This document shows positions 58,735-64,000 of a stretch of 64,000 nucleotides of DNA, piece by piece; position 1 is the first letter of the stretch, and each line of letters starts with the position of its first letter. The notes under the pieces were generated by a model. The model made no database searches, was not told where the DNA came from, and saw nothing but the letters and a program-made list of their open reading frames with translations. The position numbers were made by a program, and so were the translations under genes. The stretch covers positions 4,092,001 through 4,156,000 of the forward strand of contig CAVZKX010000002.1 in NCBI GenBank assembly GCA_963775975.1. The letters are read 5' to 3'. This stretch comes from JANXQG01 sp963775975 (lineage in GTDB: Bacteria > Planctomycetota > Planctomycetia > Pirellulales > Thermoguttaceae).

Positions 58735-59166
58735 ATGAAAAGAAAAGTTCACAGTTCCCTGATTGTACTTGTCGTACTAGCCGGCAATGCGGTCCCGAGC
58801 GCACGGGCATACGCGGCCGACCCCCCAGAATCGGGCAAGGTCTACGAACTTCGGGTCTACCACGCGAATCCCGGCAAGCTGGATGCCCTGAATGCACGTT
58901 TCCGAGATCACACGTGTGTGCTCTTTAAGAAACACGGCATGGAGCTAGTCGGCTTCTGGACGCCCGCCGAGGGTGAGGGTGCGAAAAACACGCTCTACTA
59001 CATCCTCGCCTTCCCCAGCGCCGAGGCGCAGAAGAAGTCGTGGCAGGAATTCCGCAGCGATCCGGAATGGATCAAGGTCAAGGGCGACTCGGAAAAGGAC
59101 GGCTCGCTCGTCAACAAGGTCGATAGCACGAACCTGAAGGCGACGGATTATTCGGCGATGAAGTAA
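58735..59166 (+). CDS. NIPSNAP-family exported protein
   Basis: I choose ATG 58735 with an AAAAGGAA ribosome site; a longer frame back to 58540 has no support. A signal peptide (SLIVLVVLAGNAVPSARAYA) leads to a 115-residue NIPSNAP domain: VYELRVYHANPGKLDALNARFRDHTCVLFKKHGMELVGFWTP and YYILAFPSAEAQKKSWQEFRSDPEW. The fold is a ferredoxin-like dimer; the role in bacteria is unknown. It stands alone, divergent from the giant Ig gene. Confidence 0.88.
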   Translation: MKRKVHSSLIVLVVLAGNAVPSARAYAADPPESGKVYELRVYHANPGKLDALNARFRDHTCVLFKKHGMELVGFWTPAEGEGAKNTLYYILAFPSAEAQKKSWQEFRSDPEWIKVKGDSEKDGSLVNKVDSTNLKATDYSAMK

Positions 59167-59313
59167 TAGGCAGCGGGCGCGGCGTGGTCTTAGCCTAGCA
59201 CGCCGGCCGATTGACGCAAGCCTTAAAGTAGAAAGTGCCGGTCTGCCCCGATGCCGGCCGCGGATGCACTTGAGAACCAGCGCTTGTGACACTCGGTATT
59301 GGAGTCTCGAAAG

Positions 59314-60333
59314 ATGCAAAGAAGCCAGTGTACTCTTTCATATCAAGCTTCAGGACTGATTGTTCTTGCAATGGCTGCAGCGCTTTCGTCCTGCCACGGG
59401 AATAACCCGAAGCCAGCCCCCGTGGGCCCTCCAATAAATGCCGTGTGCATAAGTCCCGACGGCAAGGTTCTCGCCTCAGGCGGAAAAGATATCTCCATCT
59501 GGGACGTCGCGGGGCACACGAGAGATACGAGCCTCGATCAGAACGACCAGTTCGTGACTAGTCTGGCTTTCAGCCCCGATGGCAGGACGTTAGCAACGGC
59601 GGGTGTGCATGGGACGATAACCCTATGGGACGCGAGTTCGTTTGCAAGAAAGGCCAGCTTTACCGTCGGCACGGACGCCGATCCGCTTAGGATAGTGTAC
59701 AGCCCCGATGGCAAGATTTTGGCGGCGGGGCTACGTACGGAGGTCAAGCTCATAGAGTCGGCGTCCAACAAGGTTATACGTATCCTACCGGAGTCGGGAG
59801 AATTGGTCAGCTCGATCGCGTTTAGCGCTGATGGGCGCACGTTAGCCTCTGGCGATTTGGACGCGAAGGTCAGGCTTTGGGACGTGGCGAGCGGAAAGAA
59901 TCTTGCCGTTCTTGACGGGAAATATTGGATTGGCTCTGTGGCGTTTAGCCGAGATGGGCAGACGCTTATATGGGGAGACGCGGACGGAGCGATCAGTTTC
60001 TGGGATATCCGAACAGCCAGCGAGATCGCGAGCATCAACGCGCACGGCCCAAACCACACTGTCGATTGTTTGGCAGTCTCCGGAAATACGCTGGCATCCT
60101 GCAGTAACGACGGGTCCATCAAGCTGTGGGACATCAGAACTCGCAAGCAACTTCTTGCGATTCAAGCCCATACCTATATGGTATCATCGTTGTCGTTCGC
60201 CCTCGACGGGAAAAGACTGGCGTCCGGCAGTTATGACGGGACGGCGAAATTATGGGACGCGACAACCGGCGCACTGCTTGCGGTCTTTCGCCCCGACCAC
60301 AAGGATGCGACGGAAGCCAATCGTCCTCAGTAG
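59314..60333 (+). CDS. WD40-repeat lipoprotein
   Basis: ATG 59314 follows TTGGAG at nine bases. The signal ends in a lipobox LSSC (IVLAMAAALSSCHGNNPK), so the protein is probably lipid-anchored. Seven WD40 blades follow, with the usual rhythm VCISPDGKVLASGGKDISIWD, LAFSPDGRTLATAGVHGTITLWD, IAFSADGRTLASGDLDAKVRLWD, and LSFALDGKRLASGSYDGTAKLWD. The length of 339 residues suits a single seven-blade propeller. It is likely a binding platform at the membrane. No partner is adjacent. Confidence 0.9.
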   Translation: MQRSQCTLSYQASGLIVLAMAAALSSCHGNNPKPAPVGPPINAVCISPDGKVLASGGKDISIWDVAGHTRDTSLDQNDQFVTSLAFSPDGRTLATAGVHGTITLWDASSFARKASFTVGTDADPLRIVYSPDGKILAAGLRTEVKLIESASNKVIRILPESGELVSSIAFSADGRTLASGDLDAKVRLWDVASGKNLAVLDGKYWIGSVAFSRDGQTLIWGDADGAISFWDIRTASEIASINAHGPNHTVDCLAVSGNTLASCSNDGSIKLWDIRTRKQLLAIQAHTYMVSSLSFALDGKRLASGSYDGTAKLWDATTGALLAVFRPDHKDATEANRPQ

Positions 60334-60872
60334 GTAGGGCGGCATTAGGTTAGGGCCGGACTTTCGCATCGGGGTCAGGTCTGAACCCGATTGCGCCTGG
60401 CATTGAAAAATGAATCGGGCCTTCGGCCCTTGCGCTGTGGGTGGCGCATACGGGCCTGGGGCGGTGCCGCCAGGCTGGTATGGTTTTGGGCCTTCGGCCC
60501 GTCGTAGGTCGTCGACCGAAGGTTACGTTTAGCACCGAACGTGCAACCGATGCCGGATCTTGAGGTGATCGCGTACCGCATCGAAGGTGCATCCCAAGCC
60601 GGCCTGGACGCGATGATTCGATAACTCTGCTGCACCGAAGGTGCAATCCATACCAGCGCATGCCAACGGCATGGGCATGATCGCCCCGCGACGATTTAGG
60701 GCCGAAGGCCCGATTTATCCAGCCAGATCCCAACGGTGCCACAAACTAGCCCATGGGGGCTACGGAATGCCGGTCTGACCCCAGTGTGGCTAGCCGATGC
60801 GAGCGCGGAGCTAATCGCTCTGGCCCCCTCCGATGTCGCGTGCGCTTAAATTGAACGGCTACAAAAACGATG

Positions 60873-61020
60873 GAGTTGCGATATGTCATATATGACCCAG
60901 AAAATTCTTTAAGTCCTTATGTGGCAAGGAGTTCGGCACAATCCGAAAAGAATTCTTCCATTTTCGCATATCGCAAGTAGCATTAATATATATATAGAGA
61001 AGTTTACAGACGAGTAGAAC
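60873..61020 (+). repeat. Conserved block of two-copy intergenic element, copy B
   Basis: It aligns with 12165-12310 in the same orientation, sharing GAAAATTCTTTAAGTCCTT and the stretch around CCGAAAAGAATTC exactly, and ends in a similar AATATATATA tract. After it, GGAAGGCAACGAGCGAG matches GAAGGCAGCGAGCGAG at about 12469-12484, so homology extends past the block. An 11-bp period array follows in both copies. Confidence 0.7.
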
Positions 61021-61246
61021 GGATCGCGGAGGATGGAGTTCATCTATCACGAATAGTAGAAAGTGGAAGGCAACGAGCGAGCAACGAAGGAAAACACCGC
61101 CAGTCACGTGCCCGGCACGAACCTGGCAGGGACCGCATCCACGGCCTCTCTTTTGTTATTCGATTTGCTCATCAATGTCATTGATACTAACCGCCATTAC
61201 CAACCAATGGCTACCCGAGGGAAAAAACAAATGACCAAAGGACGTA

Positions 61247-61334
61247 TTCCTACTCGCGGTCTACTTTGGTCCTACTCGACTTGTACTCCATTCCTACTCG
61301 CAACTTACTACGATCCTGCTCCCATCCTGCGTTA
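61247..61334 (+). repeat. 11-bp period array 3
   Basis: Eight units of 11 bp: TTCCTACTCGC, GGTCTACTTTG, GTCCTACTCGA, CTTGTACTCCA, TTCCTACTCGC, AACTTACTACG, ATCCTGCTCCC, ATCCTGCGTTA. The period is exact although units vary; every second unit is better conserved at the start. It ends in a run of A bases. Confidence 0.8.
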
Positions 61335-61668
61335 AAAAACCAAAAGAAAACAGGCGAATTCGCCGACTTTCAAAAACGAAAAAAATGTTCCACCCCAGAG
61401 CGCACAAAGGAAAGATTACTGGAACACTAATTAACGCTAATTAACACTAATCTTGTCGGGATTGGCGCTGATTAGCGTTCCGCCGTCCGTCTTTCGTGTG
61501 ATTCGTGTATTTCGTGGTTTCCTTAGCACCAAGACAAGCACCATGTTTACCCATATTAACAGCGCCATGCCATCACGAAGCACCATCGTAAATCATTATC
61601 TACCAAGGACTTGGGGCGATGCGCCAGCCAAGCACCAGCGGTGCGAAATCGCGTCGGCGGTGCTTATC

Positions 61669-61698
61669 TTTCATCCTTCATCCTTCCGCCTTCATCCT
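61669..61698 (-). repeat. GGATGAAGG-word repeat, copy 2
   Basis: Thirty bases that are the exact inverse complement of 12330-12359. It sits directly after the stop codon of the DUF6666-like gene on the minus strand, so it may affect the end of that transcript. Confidence 0.8.
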
Positions 61699-62955
61699 TC
61701 ATTGCGCCGGCACGAACGTGTTTGTCATAAAGAGCGTGTTGTCCGCCACGTTGAGCATCGGGCGATAGGGATGCCAGCGCTCGCATTTGGCCGGGTGGCC
61801 GATGTACCAGACCAGGTCGATGGTCACGCCCCACGACTCGTTGTTGACCGCGTCCGAGCTGTTGCCCTGCTTGGGAATCAGATAGTTGAAACGGTTCTGC
61901 AACTCCCAGCTCGTGCCCATCGGCACGCGGATTTCGCCGCCCAGGACGCCGTCGCCGTTGCCCGACCAGCCGAGCCAGATGCGGCCGTCGCCGCCGCCAG
62001 AGAAGTAGCGGCGATAGTAGAAGGCGAAGACGTCGGTCGTTTCCATGAAGATGAAGTTCTGTGCCTTGCGGTCCAAGAGCACGAAGTTGCCGCCGCCGGT
62101 GCCGTAAGCGCCGAAATAGCCGATCTCGTGAACCCGGCCTGGAAAGAGGAAGCTCGTGTCACTGCGGATTTGCTTCAAGTCGGCGTTCGTGTAATAGTCG
62201 TCATGCAGCCAATCGTAGACCACGCCCCACTGAAAACCCCAGTCGCGGGCACGCTTGAAAATGCCGCCGGTAACGAAGAACTGCGTGCGGTTCGCGCTCT
62301 GGTTGTCGATTGTTGTGCCGCCGGTGATGTTGCTCACGGCCACCTCGCTTCCGATCTGCCACCCCCAATCCCAAAAGCCCAGCGGAGCGCCGAAATTGAA
62401 TCCGCCGTGGAAGCCGAAATTGCCGTTGCGGCCTTGGTCGAACGGGCCCTTGAAACCATGTACGCCAGCGAGCAGTTCCAGGTCGCGGGTCCACCAGCGC
62501 GCGAGGCTTTCGTCCCACGGCGTGTCGGGACCGACATCGATCTCGTCGCACTCGTTGGGCTTGTCCGCGTCGGGATTCGAATACGGATCTTTATACATGC
62601 CCAGCGGACCGTGCCCGCGGAGGCTATCGAGAACGCCGCGGTTGGGATCGTCATAAGCCGGCACGTATTCGGTCTGGTTTTGCCATTCTTGCGGCATCGG
62701 ATCGAGCCAGATCGTGCCGTTGGAGACTCCGCTGCCAGTCGGCTCGGCGATGATTTGCGAATTGTCGGCCGTGTAGGTCCCTTCTGCCGGAAGGGACCAT
62801 TGCGTTTCAATCCGCGATGCAGATGCAAAGTCGGGCCGCGTGTCCGAGCGTATTGGTCCCTCTCGGCAAGAGCGACCTACGTCGTTCGACTGCCCGTCCA
62901 CGGCGGTTGACGCAAGCAATACAAGCGCGGCGATACACACGCCGACGCCGGTCAT
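61699..62955 (-). CDS. DUF6666-like outer-membrane beta-barrel protein
   Basis: I choose the start at 62955 (MTGVGVCIAALVLLAS), which opens a signal peptide; the frame extends back to 63063 without support. The 418-residue mature protein has the planctomycete-typical N-terminal region (IWLDPMPQEWQNQTEYVPAY) and GVHGFKGPFDQGRNGNFGFHGGFNFGAPLG. Then come alternating aromatic strands, GWQIGSEVAVSNI, RTQFFVTGGIFKRARDWGFQWGVVYD, IWLGWSGNGDGVLGGEIRVP, and a final WGVTIDLVWYIG. The pattern resembles a barrel of the BBP/DUF6666 type. It is probably in the outer membrane. Transport role unknown. Confidence 0.8.
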   Translation of the reverse strand: MTGVGVCIAALVLLASTAVDGQSNDVGRSCREGPIRSDTRPDFASASRIETQWSLPAEGTYTADNSQIIAEPTGSGVSNGTIWLDPMPQEWQNQTEYVPAYDDPNRGVLDSLRGHGPLGMYKDPYSNPDADKPNECDEIDVGPDTPWDESLARWWTRDLELLAGVHGFKGPFDQGRNGNFGFHGGFNFGAPLGFWDWGWQIGSEVAVSNITGGTTIDNQSANRTQFFVTGGIFKRARDWGFQWGVVYDWLHDDYYTNADLKQIRSDTSFLFPGRVHEIGYFGAYGTGGGNFVLLDRKAQNFIFMETTDVFAFYYRRYFSGGGDGRIWLGWSGNGDGVLGGEIRVPMGTSWELQNRFNYLIPKQGNSSDAVNNESWGVTIDLVWYIGHPAKCERWHPYRPMLNVADNTLFMTNTFVPAQ

Positions 62956-63173
62956 GCGGGCCGAAAGAAAATGCCGCGATTGAAGAGCTTTCCTGGGCAG
63001 AATAAGGCGATTGGTGCGATCGGCGCCCCTGATGAAAGGAGCGTAACATAGCGAAAATGGCACGATTCAACAAGACGAATATCCCCTTGACGTGTCCGCG
63101 GCGAATCAAGATAATCGCCGGGCTTTTCGGTCTGTTTACTTTCCTCCGCATCCCGCCGCGCCGGGACTTAGCA

Positions 63174-63782
63174 ATGAAATCACTCGGCTTTTTATCGCTT
63201 TCCGCACTCGCGACCGTTTTGACGATGTCCGGCTGCGCGATGGATGACCACACGGGCCAAGGCGCGCTATTCGGCGGCGCGCTGGGAGCGGGCACGGGCG
63301 CGATCATTGGACACGCCGCCGGTAATACCGGGGCAGGGGCCGCGATCGGCGCGGGCGTCGGCGCGCTGACTGGAGCATCGATCGGTTCGGAGCGAGACGC
63401 CGACGAAGCCCGAGCCCGCGCGGCGGGCGATCAGGCTCGCGCACAGCAAGCGATGACCGCGGCCGTCGGCGTGCCCGACGTCGTGGCCATGACGCAGGCT
63501 CGTGTCGACGAAGGCATCATCATCGATCGCATCCACTCGCGTGGCATCGCCGCTCCGCTACAGACCAACGACGTCATCTATCTGCACCAGCAAGGCGTGA
63601 GCGGCAACGTGATTTCTGCGATGCAATCGCAGCCCGTGGCGACGCAGATGCCGCCGCCGGGGCAATACTACTACCCGCCGCCGCCGGGCGCGGTGATCGT
63701 CGACGAAGGCTATTACTACGGTCGGCCGCGTTACTACTACCCGCCGCCGGTAGTGGGCGTAGGAATCGGATTCAGGCGTTGA
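63174..63782 (+). CDS. Glycine-zipper lipoprotein
   Basis: ATG 63174 opens a lipoprotein signal with lipobox LTMSGC (SLGFLSLSALATVLTMSGC). Then a glycine-zipper domain: GALFGGALGAGTGAIIGHAAG and GAGAAIGAGVGALTGASIGSE, with G every few residues. The C-terminal part has a helical block (VDEGIIIDRIHSRGIAAPL) and a proline/tyrosine-rich tail ending YYYPPPVVGVGIGFRR. Such proteins resemble 17-kDa antigen/SlyB-like lipoproteins with an extra domain. An earlier in-frame start at 63057 would hide the lipobox. Probably anchored in the outer membrane. It faces the DUF6666-like gene across 218 bp and could share its regulation. Confidence 0.85.
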   Translation: MKSLGFLSLSALATVLTMSGCAMDDHTGQGALFGGALGAGTGAIIGHAAGNTGAGAAIGAGVGALTGASIGSERDADEARARAAGDQARAQQAMTAAVGVPDVVAMTQARVDEGIIIDRIHSRGIAAPLQTNDVIYLHQQGVSGNVISAMQSQPVATQMPPPGQYYYPPPPGAVIVDEGYYYGRPRYYYPPPVVGVGIGFRR

Positions 63783-64000
63783 GCACTTGCTCATAATGAC
63801 TGAGCAGGCCGGCGGTTGCGCCCACGACGGTGAAGCTCGATTCGATGCGATTTCGCGCGTTCGCGCCTAACTGCATCCGCCGCACAGGGTCGCGCAACAG
63901 ATCGTCGATCGCGCGGGCCATGCGGGCCGGATCGTCCGGCGGAACGAGCACTGCGGCATCGCTCTCCGGCGGAAAGATCTCCGACGTGCCGCCGACATCG
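63772..64000 (-). CDS. Glycosyltransferase family 4 protein, C-terminal part (cut by window edge)
   Basis: The minus strand encodes DVGGTSEIFPPESDAAVLVP, then PDDPARMARAIDDLLRDPVR and MQLGANARNRIESSFTVVGA before a stop at 63772-63774. The block GGTSEI...E..AVLVPPDDP is the nucleotide-sugar binding C-terminal end of GT-B (GT4) glycosyltransferases. The start lies outside the window. Its stop overlaps the end of the glycine-zipper gene by 11 bases, tail to tail. Acceptor and donor are unknown. Confidence 0.82.
   Translation of the reverse strand, partial: DVGGTSEIFPPESDAAVLVPPDDPARMARAIDDLLRDPVRRMQLGANARNRIESSFTVVGATAGLLSHYEQVLNA

Larger units (their letters stand above)
60334..61698. other. 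Long gene-free region full of repeats
   Basis: No gene was recognised in 1365 bp. From 60340 to 60790 it has eroded palindromic words such as GGGCCTTCGGCCC, CCGAAGGTGCA, GCATGCCAACGGCATG and GGGTCAGGTCTGAACCC. It then holds the conserved block copy B (60873-61020), the 11-bp period array 3 (61247-61334), a CTAATTAACGCTAATTAAC word repeat (about 61425-61480) with TTTCGTGTATTTCGTGG words after it, and the 30-bp repeat at 61669-61698. Confidence 0.7.

Noticed and set aside
61453..62910. Plus-strand open frame of 485 codons opposite the beta-barrel gene
   Set aside because: The minus strand has signal peptide and barrel pattern; the plus frame is alanine/valine/arginine noise.
1..64000. tRNA and rRNA genes, prophage, toxin-antitoxin or restriction systems
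   Set aside because: I looked for the usual motifs and gene types and saw none. Short RNAs without strong motifs could be missed by eye.

Overview
The window looks like chromosomal DNA of a planctomycete, most likely a Pirellulales-type lineage. The evidence is the mix of family hallmarks: a fused cytochrome c / WD40 / PSD1 (DUF1549-DUF1553) protein followed by a DUF1501 protein, a sulfatase, two MoxR-DUF58-BatA-VWA clusters, a giant exported protein with an N-terminal LE.RRLLS motif, gloVer repeats with a PEP-CTERM-like tail, and a DUF6666-like beta-barrel protein. GC content is high and genes are often joined by ATGA/GTGA/TAATG overlaps. No rRNA, tRNA or CRISPR was recognised.

Layout. 1-10.3 kb: the first envelope-type MoxR cluster (MoxR tail, membrane protein, ABC ATPase, ABC-2 permease, DUF58, BatA-like, double-VWA protein). 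10.3-14.2 kb: a PEP-CTERM gloVer protein and a long repeat-rich gap holding an intact-looking IS30 element. 14.2-17.2 kb: secreted PQQ-type propeller plus gamma-glutamyltransferase. 17.2-21.7 kb, minus strand: six-hairpin glycosidase, sulfatase and HpcH/HpaI aldolase, a likely carbohydrate catabolic unit. 22-28.6 kb: PSD1 multidomain protein and DUF1501 partner. 28.6-33.4 kb: GH43-like plus discoidin protein, a glycine-rich secreted protein and a small zinc-ribbon membrane protein. 33.9-49.5 kb: a second, longer MoxR-DUF58-BatA-VWA cluster continuing into a DUF4175-like protein, two helical secreted proteins, a terpene-cyclase-like repeat protein and a thioredoxin-tailed secreted protein. 49.5-64 kb: DUF2071, ABC-F ATPase, a 2068-residue Ig-array surface protein with an embedded cyclophilin domain, NIPSNAP, WD40 lipoprotein, a repeat-filled gap, an outer-membrane beta-barrel protein, a glycine-zipper lipoprotein and a glycosyltransferase tail.

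Two things stand out. First, thirteen single-base frame breaks split twelve otherwise well-conserved genes; at each one a single-base correction restores the family sequence, so uncorrected sequencing indels are the most likely cause. I annotate these as single genes and give the break positions. Second, the non-coding DNA is packed with palindromic, word-like repeats, some of which lie in frame inside genes. There is also a two-copy composite element, a conserved block of about 145 bp followed by arrays with an exact 11-bp period, that I cannot assign to any known system. This composite element is the best candidate here for something undescribed.
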